Source of the DNA: SG-bin7 sp964498095
GTDB lineage: Bacteria; Bdellovibrionota; Bdellovibrionia; Bdellovibrionales; SG-bin7
DNA length: 64,000 nt
Direction: 5' to 3'
Assembly (NCBI GenBank): GCA_964498095.1
Contig: CAZCFY010000008.1
Span: forward strand, 1-64,000
Shown: in pieces, positions 37,243-45,937 of the stretch
How positions within the stretch are numbered: position 1 is the first letter of the stretch
Layout: each line of letters starts with the position of its first letter
Program-made: the position numbers and the translations under genes
The notes under the pieces: model-generated
Told to the model about the DNA's origin: nothing
Databases searched by the model: none
What the model saw: the letters and a program-made list of their open reading frames with translations, nothing else

Positions 37243-38160
37243 TTAAATATGATCGATGGAGCTGAAGTGAACTTGGCTGTCAGTTTCGGGAAGCTTAAGG
37301 TTTTCCGAAAGTCTGCGGATCATGGGTATGGCTTTTCCCCGGGACTGACCAACGAAACCGTTAAGAATTTTATCGGAACGAAGCCAACCAGAGACGGTGT
37401 CGCGGTTATTTTGAAGCGCAAAATGGCCAAGAGTCGCCGCAAATTCGTTTTCTAGCTCAGCATCTGGCAGTACAAATTCATGAATCCAAAGATTGTCTTT
37501 GGTAGCCCGGGCGTTGAAATAGCCGATGTCTTTTCCTTTGTGGCTGACGATGTAATCGCTAAAGGCTTGCGCGCGCATTCTAAGGAAGTTCCAAACTTCG
37601 GGAGTTGGCCGCAAATAACGGAGATAACCTTTGGAAAAGCTATCTTCGTACCAGTTCATTAATTTTGAAAGGTCACTGGTTTCGGCGGCACGAATTTGCA
37701 GGCGAGCAGATTTTAAAAGAAACTTCGCTTCTGCCGTCCAACTTAAATCATGCAAAGCTTGAAATCCCATTTTTTCGTAATAACTAGGTTTAATATCTGA
37801 AAATAAAAGTGCGGCTTTAAAACCACACTCAGAAGCTTCGTTGACGATATTTTCGATCAAAGTTTGCGCAAAACCCCGGTTGCGAAACTCCTCCCTGGTA
37901 AAAACCGCGCCGATCGCCACAGTTTTTAACGTTCCACTAGGAGAATCAAGTTCAAAGGAATAGCGTTTCAAGGCCGAAGCGACATTTCCATTGGGGTCTA
38001 GGATTCCAGCCATTGTTACTAACCGAGAGGGCGAGGAATTTTTGAGTTTGAGAAATCTTTCGGTCGCTTGAGCCGGGGTAGTCCCATCTCCCCAAAGTTT
38101 AATGGAGTTAGCCATAGCTTGAGCTATCTGGGTGTCGTCAAGATATGGAATATATTGCAT
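37243..38160 (-). CDS. GNAT-family N-acetyltransferase
   Basis: 305-residue protein with an N-terminal GNAT domain: IGAVFTREEFRNRGFAQTLI is the acetyl-CoA binding motif (R-x-x-G-x-A) and YYEKMGFQAL the C-terminal strand. A second, weaker GNAT-like half follows (RAAETSDLSKLMNWYEDS, about 165-275). The substrate is unknown. I prefer the ATG at 38160 to the TTG at 38169, because GGAG lies 10 bases before the ATG and only 1 base before the TTG. Confidence 0.8.
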   Translation of the reverse strand: MQYIPYLDDTQIAQAMANSIKLWGDGTTPAQATERFLKLKNSSPSRLVTMAGILDPNGNVASALKRYSFELDSPSGTLKTVAIGAVFTREEFRNRGFAQTLIENIVNEASECGFKAALLFSDIKPSYYEKMGFQALHDLSWTAEAKFLLKSARLQIRAAETSDLSKLMNWYEDSFSKGYLRYLRPTPEVWNFLRMRAQAFSDYIVSHKGKDIGYFNARATKDNLWIHEFVLPDAELENEFAATLGHFALQNNRDTVSGWLRSDKILNGFVGQSRGKAIPMIRRLSENLKLPETDSQVHFSSIDHI

Positions 38161-38177
38161 GCTTTTCAAGCTCCGGC

Positions 38178-38798
38178 CTATTTTAATATGAATCCTAATA
38201 AAAATCCCAAATTAAAAGCAATATGTAAAGCAATTGGTACAAAAATCGCTCGGGTTTGCAGGTAACTTCGGCCAAGCCACCAGCCTAAAAGAAAAGTATA
38301 CAGGGTCTGGTAGACGACAAAAATTTTAAAATCATCCGGGACAATGAAGAAGGCATGAAAATGGGAATAAGAAAATATCAAAGATGTCAAAAACAGAGTC
38401 CCCTTTGGCGGAAGAACGAGCTGGCTTGTTTCCCAAAAGGCAAAGCGGAAAATAAATTCTTCCAAAACTGGGCCAAAAAGTACCAACAAGAAAATCATTT
38501 CGGCGTCATCTAAGTTGAAGGGAACTGCAATTTGTAGCGGGGCCGCCAGCGAAAACACAATAAAGCCGGCAACGAATGTGTTAGCGAAAGACCAAATATA
38601 CCTTCTATTCCAATGGATTCTAAACCTAAGTTGAGAATAAAAAATATAAACAAAGTTCAAACAAAAAACAATTTCGAAGGCGTAACTGCCGTACATTCCA
38701 AATTGGTCCAGAAAACTGGGGAAAACATAGCGCAAGAGTATGTAGGCACTGATTAAGGCGGCGGCGAGCAATTTCTTTTGAGATGTGGACGCGCTCAT
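38178..38798 (-). CDS. CPBP-family intramembrane metalloprotease (CAAX protease-like)
   Basis: 206-residue inner-membrane protein with about five or six membrane segments. Motif 1, EEFIFR (E-E-x-x-x-R), is in VLEEFIFRFAFW; motif 2, the first His, in SYSHFHAF; motif 3, HIAFNLGF, at the C-terminus. These are the family's active-site positions. Bacterial members have varied roles such as bacteriocin immunity or signalling. It precedes the GNAT gene by 17 bp on the same strand. Confidence 0.88.
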   Translation of the reverse strand: MSASTSQKKLLAAALISAYILLRYVFPSFLDQFGMYGSYAFEIVFCLNFVYIFYSQLRFRIHWNRRYIWSFANTFVAGFIVFSLAAPLQIAVPFNLDDAEMIFLLVLFGPVLEEFIFRFAFWETSQLVLPPKGTLFLTSLIFSYSHFHAFFIVPDDFKIFVVYQTLYTFLLGWWLGRSYLQTRAIFVPIALHIAFNLGFLLGFILK

Positions 38799-38836
38799 TT
38801 TTATCAGTATAATAAAGTTATAAACCGGGTCAAATT

Positions 38837-39478
38837 ATGATTCATGTCTTTTACCTAATAGTTCTGGCGGTAATTGTAAGTTTCTATACAAAAACGCCGT
38901 CGGCTTCCGTCGTCGCTGCCTTGGAGGGCGTCAAGAATGGTCATTGTCCTAAGGTGATTCCCGATAATTTTGTCGAAAAGTTAGAGGAGAAAAAAACTTT
39001 TTCTTACGCTGTTGACAGCGAGCCCGCGCGCGAAGGCGGCATGCTGCTAGAAGGTATTTTAGAAAATATTCCCAAAGAAAACTTATTTGATCCGCAGATG
39101 GTAGCGGCCCGCGCGAGTTTGGATCTTTCGCGCTACTTGGAAGATGAAATAATTGACGAAGACGAGAATTACAAAACCGTGAAGTTAAAAGCCCCCAACG
39201 GCCATATTTTAGAACGATTAATCGATAAGAGGGAAAATGCCGTTACCTGGGAGAAATGGGAAGATGGTCATGGTGGCAATATTATAAAACATTACGGAGT
39301 AAACAATCGCCGTGACGTTTACAACGACGCCCAGGGAAACTCTTATGAAATAAGTTATTCCGCAGATGGAAGTTATGGTTTAGCACGCACGCTGCGTGGA
39401 ATTCATGAGAGCTATGGCTATGATAAAGCCGGCAACGTTACCGGAGTTTTTGTTTACCGCCGGGAAGTGCCAGAATGA
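38837..39478 (+). CDS. Exported/anchored hypothetical protein, tandem paralogue 1
   Basis: 213 residues: an N-terminal hydrophobic segment (MIHVFYLIVLAVIVSFY), probably an anchor or signal, then a charged linker and a C-terminal beta-rich domain: TWEKWEDGHGGNIIKHYG and SYGYDKAGNVTGVFVYRR, similar to YD/MORN-type strands. The next gene encodes a paralogue with the same start (MIH.FYLIV) and end (G.V.GV.VYR), and overlaps it by 4 bp (ATGA). Confidence 0.7.
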   Translation: MIHVFYLIVLAVIVSFYTKTPSASVVAALEGVKNGHCPKVIPDNFVEKLEEKKTFSYAVDSEPAREGGMLLEGILENIPKENLFDPQMVAARASLDLSRYLEDEIIDEDENYKTVKLKAPNGHILERLIDKRENAVTWEKWEDGHGGNIIKHYGVNNRRDVYNDAQGNSYEISYSADGSYGLARTLRGIHESYGYDKAGNVTGVFVYRREVPE

Positions 39479-40152
39479 TTCATGCTTTTTATTTAATTGT
39501 CATTGGCCTGACATTAACTTGTTTAGGTCTTTTTAGTCATGATTCTGGTCAAAGGCCGCCGGCGGCGGCGGAAGTTCAGGCGGTGAAGTGTCCACCGGTA
39601 AACGCGGCGGAGGGAAAGTCAACGCCAAAGCCAGAAGCGAAAAAGCCGCGAGAGACGGCAGGAAGGAAGCAGCCAGGTCCGATGGAAGGCAATAAGCTCC
39701 CGGAAAGTTTTCGTCCGGGTGATTTGTTACACATGATTCCCGGCAAGGAATCCTTTGACCGGCGGATAGTTTCGCAACACACGGAAATAGATTTTTCGCA
39801 ATATCGTGAAACCCAACTTATTAAAGAAGACGCCGACTCAATTGTATATCAGTACACGGGGCCTGATGGTCATAAGATGAACCGCACCACCAGCAAGGCC
39901 AATGGTTCTGTTTGGTATGAAGAGTGGGACGACAAAGACGGGAAGGTGTCTAGGAGCTACTACGAAAATGGTTTCTACGATACGTTTATGGACAGAACTG
40001 GAAATACATTTATGTATGGCGCCGCTGACGACGGCCGCAAAACATTTAGCCGTAAAAATGCCACTACCGGCATGGTGGAATCCATCGACTATGACTCGGA
40101 TGGTTCGGTTAAAGGTGTTTACGTTTATCGCTCTTCAGAAAAACCAGATTAA
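39475..40152 (+). CDS. Exported/anchored hypothetical protein, tandem paralogue 2
   Basis: 225 residues, paralogue of the gene just upstream. Hydrophobic start MIHAFYLIVIGLTLTCLGLF, a long Pro/Ala/Lys linker (about 25-85), then the same C-terminal domain: VWYEEWDDKDGKVSRSYYE and SIDYDSDGSVKGVYVYR. Start ATG overlaps the preceding stop, so translation is coupled and dosage probably equal. Function unknown. Converges on an SDR gene. Confidence 0.7.
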   Translation: MIHAFYLIVIGLTLTCLGLFSHDSGQRPPAAAEVQAVKCPPVNAAEGKSTPKPEAKKPRETAGRKQPGPMEGNKLPESFRPGDLLHMIPGKESFDRRIVSQHTEIDFSQYRETQLIKEDADSIVYQYTGPDGHKMNRTTSKANGSVWYEEWDDKDGKVSRSYYENGFYDTFMDRTGNTFMYGAADDGRKTFSRKNATTGMVESIDYDSDGSVKGVYVYRSSEKPD

Positions 40153-40916
40153 GCCATGAGAGCGCCATTATTTATATGCAGCGCTTGTCCGGTTATTGAT
40201 TTTTGGTAAGGCGAAATTAGATAACTTATTAGCGCCGCGATCTCCGCCGGCTGACTCCACTTTTTTAAGGGGACCATATCCATTTGCTGCTTGTACGCTA
40301 CATCGAATCCCACTTGCATTTGATTGGCAAGTGCTTGAATGCCAGCTCGGGCCATGTCGGTTTCTACCCAACCGGGGCAAATCGCATTTACTAAAATATT
40401 TTCGCGTGCCAGTTCAACGGCGAGAGATCGGGTAAGTCCAAGCAGTCCAGCTTTAGAAGCGCAATAGGCCGTATAACCCGGGACTCCCATCTCTGATAAA
40501 ATAGAAGAAATAAAAATAAGATGGCGAAATTTCTCCGCAGATTTTCTTAAGGAGGGGAGAGCTTCATTTGCAAGTGTATAGGCGCCAGTAAGGTTTGTAT
40601 TAATGACTTCGTGCCACCGGTCATCGGGCCCATATTGATTACCGCCGCCAACACCTGCGTTGGCGATAACGGCGCTTACGTTTAGATCGGGCAAATTTAT
40701 TTTACGAAATTGTTCATTAAGCTTTTTGGCGTCTGCCGTGTCGGCGACAACAGTAAAATGATTGCCCGGAGTCGGCAGCAATTCTTGAGTTTTCTTAAGG
40801 GCATCTTCGCGGCGGCCGACTAATACAATGCGGGCATCATAGGTTTTGGCGAGCACCAAACAAATCGCCTGACCAATACCGGAACCCGCACCTGAAACCA
40901 AAATTGTTTTTTGCAT
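40149..40916 (-). CDS. Short-chain dehydrogenase/reductase (SDR)
   Basis: 255-residue classical SDR, NAD(P)-dependent oxidoreductase. Cofactor motif SGAGSGIG (residues 8-15), NAGVG at the strand-4 Asn, the catalytic Ser in FISSILSEMG and Y-x-x-x-K in YTAYCASKAG. The Arg after the first strand-2 (VGRRED) suggests NADP. The substrate cannot be read from sequence; 3-ketoacyl reductases and sugar dehydrogenases look alike. It is a single gene. Confidence 0.9.
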   Translation of the reverse strand: MQKTILVSGAGSGIGQAICLVLAKTYDARIVLVGRREDALKKTQELLPTPGNHFTVVADTADAKKLNEQFRKINLPDLNVSAVIANAGVGGGNQYGPDDRWHEVINTNLTGAYTLANEALPSLRKSAEKFRHLIFISSILSEMGVPGYTAYCASKAGLLGLTRSLAVELARENILVNAICPGWVETDMARAGIQALANQMQVGFDVAYKQQMDMVPLKKWSQPAEIAALISYLISPYQKSITGQALHINNGALMA

Positions 40917-40986
40917 AAGTTACCCCTCTATATTAGAGAGCTAGCACGCCTATTTTATAAATGCAATTTGGTTCTGCTCAAGAAAA

Positions 40987-41532
40987 TTAGCGGATGACTT
41001 TACAGAGTTTGTCGTTACCGACTTGGGCGCAGTCTTGGGAGATCTTTTCTAGCTTTTCGCTACTCAAAGTGCGGCAAGCTTTGCTGTTAGAAAAAGAGGG
41101 TGAACTGCAAAAAGCCGGATTAGCGCCGGCACAGGCTTTAGAATCAGCATAACTTGATGACGAGCAATAACTTGGGTGGGATTCGGCACAAGCTAGCGAG
41201 TCGGCATAAGAACTTGAGTCGCAAAAACTGGGGTGAGCTTTAAAGCAAGCCGTGACATTCGCGTGAGAGCTTGAGCTGCAAAAGTCGGGTTTAGCGCCGA
41301 AACAGGCTAGGGTGTTCGCATGCGAAGGTGAACTGCAGTAGCTGGGATTTGATTTATAGCAAGCGAGGGTATCAGCATGCGATGCCGAAGAACAGTAAGA
41401 GGGGTTTGTGCTTACACAAGCGACGGCATCGGCATTTGAAGGCGAAGAACAGTAATCCGGACTTGTCGTACCGTGAGTGGCTTCGGCGATTAACAAAATT
41501 ATTCCCAGAGCGGCCAATAAATTTCTTAGCAT
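40987..41532 (-). CDS. Secreted protein with seven 19-residue Cys repeats
   Basis: 181 residues. After a signal peptide (about 1-21) residues 25-157 consist of exactly seven 19-residue repeats, pattern P-x-[YF]-C-[SD]-S-x-S-x-[AS]-[DN]-x-x-A-C-x-x-x-x. Each repeat carries Cys at positions 4 and 15, 14 Cys in all. A non-repeated tail with two more Cys follows (SQDCAQVGNDKLCKV). Probably a disulfide-rich rod or adhesive surface protein (inference). The repeat is strict in length, so it expanded by tandem duplication. Confidence 0.75.
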   Translation of the reverse strand: MLRNLLAALGIILLIAEATHGTTSPDYCSSPSNADAVACVSTNPSYCSSASHADTLACYKSNPSYCSSPSHANTLACFGAKPDFCSSSSHANVTACFKAHPSFCDSSSYADSLACAESHPSYCSSSSYADSKACAGANPAFCSSPSFSNSKACRTLSSEKLEKISQDCAQVGNDKLCKVIR

Positions 41533-41574
41533 TTATTAATCATGGCAGAGTAAAAGGATTTAGCAAGAAAAATA

Positions 41575-41612
41575 ACGCGCTATGGACTTGAAAAGGTGTC
41601 AGGCACCTTTTC
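41575..41612 (+). repeat. Gene-end palindromic element, copy 5 (subtype A)
   Basis: AACGCG box, CTATGGACTTG, then GGTGTCAGGCACC flanked by four As and four Ts. The best palindrome of the family: an 8-bp AAAAGGTG/CACCTTTT stem. It aligns to 19636-19673 with 31 of 38 bases identical. The lon stop codon (41611-41613, minus strand) touches its end. Confidence 0.7.
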
Positions 41613-43953
41613 AGATGACGGGTTGGAGGGCTTTACCGACGTACGAGGGTTTGTCGTCGACAAGGGCGTTGGCGAAAACCTCGTCGAGGAGATCGACGAA
41701 AATAAATTCGATTTCGTTTAAAACATTTTTTGGCATTTCAATGAGATCCTTCTGGTTGCCCATGGGGACGATCAGGCGTCTAATACCGGCGCGGTGGGCC
41801 GCTAGTGCTTTTTCTTTTAAGCCGCCGATTGGCAGGACCAAACCTGATAAGGTAATTTCACCCGTCATCGCCGTATCCGCCCTAACGGGAATATTGCGGT
41901 AAAGGGAAGCGAGTGCCGTGGCCATCGTAATTCCCGCGGAAGGTCCGTCTTTGGGAGTGGCGCCCTCGGGTACGTGAATGTGGACACCGGCTTTCTCCAT
42001 GGAAGAAGAACTAATTTTATATTGTTTTTGATGCGACCAAATAAAACTCTGCGCGGCTTGGGCCGACTCTTTCATGACGTCCCCTAATTGACCAGTGAGT
42101 TTTAAACCTTTTCCTCCGGGTAAGAGAGTGGCTTCGACATAAAGCACGTCGCCGCCGTAGGGAGTCCACGCGAGACCAGCGACTACGCCGACGGCGGGTT
42201 CGCGCCGCACCTGTTCTTTGAAAAACTTTTCGGGACCTAAGAATGTATTAAGATCGGTGATTTTTGGGACGATGGTGACGTTTGGGTTGTCAGCGACACG
42301 GACGGCAACTTTTCGGGCTACCTTGCCAATAAGCCGTGAAAGCTCGCGCAGTCCGGCCTCGCGCGTGTAATCTCGAATCATTTTGTGTAGTACGGCTTGT
42401 GTAAATTGCAGTTGTTGATTGCTGACTCCAGCCTCCTGCATGCGCATGGGAACTAAATATTTTTGCGCGATCACCACTTTGTCTTCTTCGGTATAACCTG
42501 CCAGGCGAATTACCTCGAGTCGGTCAAGGAGAGGGGCTGGGATAGACTCCAAATTATTGGCGGTGAGGATAAAAAATACCTTGGACAAATCATAAGGTAG
42601 GTCCAGGTAATTATCCCGAAACGAACTATTTTGCGAGGGGTCTAAAATTTCCATTAACGCCGCCGCTGGATCGCCACGAAAATCGCGCCCCAGTTTGTCA
42701 ACTTCGTCCATCATTAAAACCGGGTTAGCGACTCCGGCGCGGCGAATGGCCTGCAAAATACGTCCTGGCATCGCGCCCACGTAAGTCCGGCGATGGCCGC
42801 GGAGTTCCGACTCGTCATGAAGTCCGCCGAGACTCATGCGCTCAAATTTGCGGCCCACGGCGCGCGCAATGGATTCACCTAACGAAGTTTTTCCAACACC
42901 CGGCGCGCCAACAAAACATAAAATAGGAGCTTTTGCCTGGGGATTTAATTTGAGGACAGCCAAATGTTCGAGGATGCGTTCCTTTACGTCTTCTAAATCG
43001 TAGTGATCGTCATTTAAAATTTGCCGCGCTTGCTGGAGATCTAATTTGTCGACCGTTGATTTACTCCATGGTAAGTCCGCAACAAATTCCAAATAAGTGC
43101 GCAGGAGCTGATAGTCGTGCGCCTGGTTTGACATTTGTTCTAAACGTTTTAGTTCGCGGTCAACTTCTTTTTTAACGTATTCAGGTAAGTCCGCCTTTTT
43201 TAACCGTTCCTTTAGCGTTGTTACTTCGTTGCCGTTAATTTCTTTTTCTCCCAGCTCCTCGCGAATGGCCTCCATTTGTTGCCGCAGAATATGCTCGCGT
43301 TGTTGCTGGCTTAATTGGGAATGTGTCTTTGAGGCAATTTGGCTTTGCACTTCTAAAACCTGAACTTCGTGAGTGAGATATTCATAAAGAATGCTCATCG
43401 CGTCCAACAGGTTGTCCGTTTCTAAAATTTTCTGCGCCTTTTCTTGGTCCACGTTTAGAATGGTTGTCAGTAGATAAACCTCTGAAGCGAGGTCTTGCAA
43501 TTGATGCAGCATTTGCGCAATAAAACCCGTGCCCTTAGGGTTTGTGTAAGACTCCATTTTTTTTACTTGCTCTAAAATACTTCTCTGTAAGGCTTCAACG
43601 GCAGTACCTTCGGAGCGTAAACGCGGCAGATCCTCATATTCGGCACGGATAAAACTTCCTGATGTATCAATTTTTTTAAGCCGAATGCGCGACAAACCGA
43701 GCACCGTTACTTCTTTGCTGCGGTCTAAGGAAACTACTTTGCGAACACTGGCCCGCGTACCTATTAGGTACAGATCGGCAATGGATACATTGTCGGCCTC
43801 GATATTTTTCTGCGTAACGACGAGAAGATTTTTTTCCGGGCCTTTTTGCGCTTCTTCGACGGCAGCGATCGATTTAGGCCGTCCCACCGCTAAGGGCAAA
43901 CTTAGGCTCGGAAAAAGTACAACATTTTTGACGGGCACCAACGGTAAAATCAT
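41611..43953 (-). CDS. lon: ATP-dependent protease Lon
   Basis: 780-residue cytoplasmic protease that degrades misfolded and regulatory proteins. N-terminal substrate domain (LPLVPVKNVVLFPSLSLPL), AAA module with Walker A GAPGVGKTSLGE and Walker B LMMDEVDKLG, then the protease domain with the catalytic Ser in DGPSAGITMA and Lys in LKEKALAAHRAG. The length is that of bacterial LonA. Its stop codon abuts a palindromic element. No clpX or hupB lies near it. Confidence 0.97.
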   Translation of the reverse strand: MILPLVPVKNVVLFPSLSLPLAVGRPKSIAAVEEAQKGPEKNLLVVTQKNIEADNVSIADLYLIGTRASVRKVVSLDRSKEVTVLGLSRIRLKKIDTSGSFIRAEYEDLPRLRSEGTAVEALQRSILEQVKKMESYTNPKGTGFIAQMLHQLQDLASEVYLLTTILNVDQEKAQKILETDNLLDAMSILYEYLTHEVQVLEVQSQIASKTHSQLSQQQREHILRQQMEAIREELGEKEINGNEVTTLKERLKKADLPEYVKKEVDRELKRLEQMSNQAHDYQLLRTYLEFVADLPWSKSTVDKLDLQQARQILNDDHYDLEDVKERILEHLAVLKLNPQAKAPILCFVGAPGVGKTSLGESIARAVGRKFERMSLGGLHDESELRGHRRTYVGAMPGRILQAIRRAGVANPVLMMDEVDKLGRDFRGDPAAALMEILDPSQNSSFRDNYLDLPYDLSKVFFILTANNLESIPAPLLDRLEVIRLAGYTEEDKVVIAQKYLVPMRMQEAGVSNQQLQFTQAVLHKMIRDYTREAGLRELSRLIGKVARKVAVRVADNPNVTIVPKITDLNTFLGPEKFFKEQVRREPAVGVVAGLAWTPYGGDVLYVEATLLPGGKGLKLTGQLGDVMKESAQAAQSFIWSHQKQYKISSSSMEKAGVHIHVPEGATPKDGPSAGITMATALASLYRNIPVRADTAMTGEITLSGLVLPIGGLKEKALAAHRAGIRRLIVPMGNQKDLIEMPKNVLNEIEFIFVDLLDEVFANALVDDKPSYVGKALQPVI

Positions 43954-44177
43954 TATCTTCTCCTGATCGCGATGACCTAATTTGAGTAGTGCAAGTCTTA
44001 TGTCAAGGCGACGCCCGATTTCGCGTTAATGAGGGGATCTTCCTTCGCGAAATGCCATGGGAAAAGGACAACTCTCCTCATTTATAATTAGGTTACTTAA
44101 CCAATTCTTTTGGGCAAATTAGTCTCGCGGGGAATTTGATCTCATCACACAACCTGCCAGATAGTGGCGCGGTTTTC

Positions 44178-44732
44178 TTATTTTATGGGAATACTTACCG
44201 ACACGTGCGCGGAACTTATGTCGTAGCCCTCAAAGGGCGCCTCATAGCCGAAATTCATTTTGTTGATAGCGCTATAAAGCAGTTCAAAGTTACAACTTAA
44301 TTTACTGGAAACAGAAAAACCAATGGCAACCTTTATTCCCGTGCCCGTGTAACTGACACTATTAGTATTATCAGTGTAAGAGTTACTCCAATAGTAGCCA
44401 AGCCAGTAGCGTGCAATGGAGTAATTGATTGTAAGGCCGCCTCCCAGCATATTATGCGTCCACTCGGAGTTACCGAGTAGGGGGCCGAATTTAAACGGTC
44501 CACCACGATGGTAATCTACGCCGATAAAATATTTTTCCGAATATTTATAACTGGCTTTGGCGCCTAAATAAAAACCATCGGCGACGTCAAAATATTTTGT
44601 GTCGTTTTGCCGGACTTGAGTTTTTGCTAAACCAACGTAAGGTTCAAAGGAAAAATTTGCCGCTCTTGCCATGTCCGCGTAAAGAGCCGTTAGAATTCCA
44701 GCCAGAAAAATACGAAACTGAATTGCTTTCAT
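44178..44732 (-). CDS. Outer-membrane beta-barrel protein (OmpA/OmpW-like size)
   Basis: 184 residues: signal peptide (MKAIQFRIFLAGILTALYADMARA) and then alternating beta strands ending close to the C-terminus (DISSAHVSVSIPIK). About eight strands would fit, a small barrel. Motifs typical of such barrels: FEPYVGLAKT, YKYSEKYFIGVDYH, GGGLTINYSIARYWLGYYW. Function unknown. Divergent from the FadL-like gene with 29 bp between. Confidence 0.75.
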   Translation of the reverse strand: MKAIQFRIFLAGILTALYADMARAANFSFEPYVGLAKTQVRQNDTKYFDVADGFYLGAKASYKYSEKYFIGVDYHRGGPFKFGPLLGNSEWTHNMLGGGLTINYSIARYWLGYYWSNSYTDNTNSVSYTGTGIKVAIGFSVSSKLSCNFELLYSAINKMNFGYEAPFEGYDISSAHVSVSIPIK

Positions 44733-44761
44733 TAAAATCCCAGAGAATAATAGTGTAAATC

Positions 44762-45829
44762 ATGCGCCGTCTGATTCCTACTTTTATGATTTGTTTTTTT
44801 TCTTTGAAGGGGTTTGGGCAACAGTCCTCTTACGGCACGTATAGCTTATACCCTCAGGGCTCAAGTCGGGCCATGGGAATGGGTGGTGCCTATGCTGCCG
44901 TTAGTGACGATCCCGCAGGGATGGTCTTTAATCCAGCGGGTCTGGCGCTTTCGAAATGGAAATTTGATTTCGGCGGTACCAACAATAATATCTCGCAAAA
45001 AGAAAGCGGACTTTTTGGTTCGACGACTTTAGCTTCGAGTTCCTATAGCTTTATCTTTGGTGCCTTGGGTTTACGCTTAGGTACTTGGGTCATTGGCATA
45101 GGAGTAAGTTCACCTTACTTTCTTGAATATGATCAAACGCCCGTGAAAGCAAAACTAGTGATTCTTAGTGGCGACGTTTTAATCGCCAAGAAAATTGGCG
45201 AGAATTTCGGAGTTGGAATTTCGGGCCATAGTGAGAGCGTTACGCAAAATTATGCCGATGGTTCTAATCCCCAGGTTGAGGGCAAAGCCACTGCCTTTTA
45301 TCCGCGGGCGGGATTAATTTTTCGCAAAGACAACGTACGCTTAGGCGTAAGCTACATGGCTGCTCATAAATTTGATATTGACGAAAATTTAAATTCGCAA
45401 CTTTCGGGCATCACCTATTTTCGTGATTGTGTCGTACCGGCCAAGACTACTTTTGGTATTGCGGTCAAATTATCAGGTAACAAAACTTTGGCTATTGATT
45501 TTGATCGCTACGGAATTGCCGAAGATGCGATTTTAGTTGGATCAGGAACATCGGGAGCAAATTTGCCGGTGGATATTAAAGAGGAAAGTCAGACGGTACT
45601 CCATGGCGGGCTCGAGTGGGATATTATGGGAGGCTCTAAGTCTGACGCTGTTTTTCGCGTTGGCGGCTATACCGAACCTTCACGTGTGGTAGGAGTTTCT
45701 TCGCGCAGTCATTTGACATTAGGTCTTGATGTCCGGTTCGGGCCCGTTGTCTTAAGCGTTGCCTTCGATCAAGCTTCAAATTTTGCAAATACAGCGCAGG
45801 GATTTACGGTCAGAGTTGGCGAACTTTAA
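44762..45829 (+). CDS. FadL/OmpP1-like outer-membrane transport protein
   Basis: 355 residues with a signal peptide (MRRLIPTFMICFFSLKGFG). The N-terminal segment SSRAMGMGGAYAAVSDDPAG and NPAGLA are hallmarks of the FadL/TodX/OmpP1 superfamily or the related PorV-like barrels: a plug with NPA followed by beta strands. The usual FadL length is about 420, so this is a shorter relative. It could import hydrophobic substrates for fadIJ, but the PorV alternative is equally possible. A hairpin follows at 45864-45887. Confidence 0.72.
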   Translation: MRRLIPTFMICFFSLKGFGQQSSYGTYSLYPQGSSRAMGMGGAYAAVSDDPAGMVFNPAGLALSKWKFDFGGTNNNISQKESGLFGSTTLASSSYSFIFGALGLRLGTWVIGIGVSSPYFLEYDQTPVKAKLVILSGDVLIAKKIGENFGVGISGHSESVTQNYADGSNPQVEGKATAFYPRAGLIFRKDNVRLGVSYMAAHKFDIDENLNSQLSGITYFRDCVVPAKTTFGIAVKLSGNKTLAIDFDRYGIAEDAILVGSGTSGANLPVDIKEESQTVLHGGLEWDIMGGSKSDAVFRVGGYTEPSRVVGVSSRSHLTLGLDVRFGPVVLSVAFDQASNFANTAQGFTVRVGEL

Positions 45830-45863
45830 GAGAAGACTTTGAAAGTGAACCTTGAGTTGTCAC

Positions 45864-45887
45864 CGGATGAACCCAAAGGTTCATCCG
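45864..45887. terminator. Hairpin between convergent genes
   Basis: Perfect 10-bp stem CGGATGAACC / GGTTCATCCG with a 4-base loop CAAA, 35 bases after the FadL-like gene. No T-run follows, so a classical intrinsic terminator is not proven; it may act on transcripts from both sides. Confidence 0.55.
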
Positions 45888-45899
45888 ATAACCTAGTCA

Positions 45900-45937
45900 C
45901 GAGTTTATCAGTTTATCAGTTTATCAGTTTTATCAGT
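45900..45937. repeat. Short tandem repeat TTTATCAG
   Basis: About four 8-9 base units of GTTTATCA between the hairpin and the next gene end. Its last part is within the first bases of the minus-strand gene end. Confidence 0.6.
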
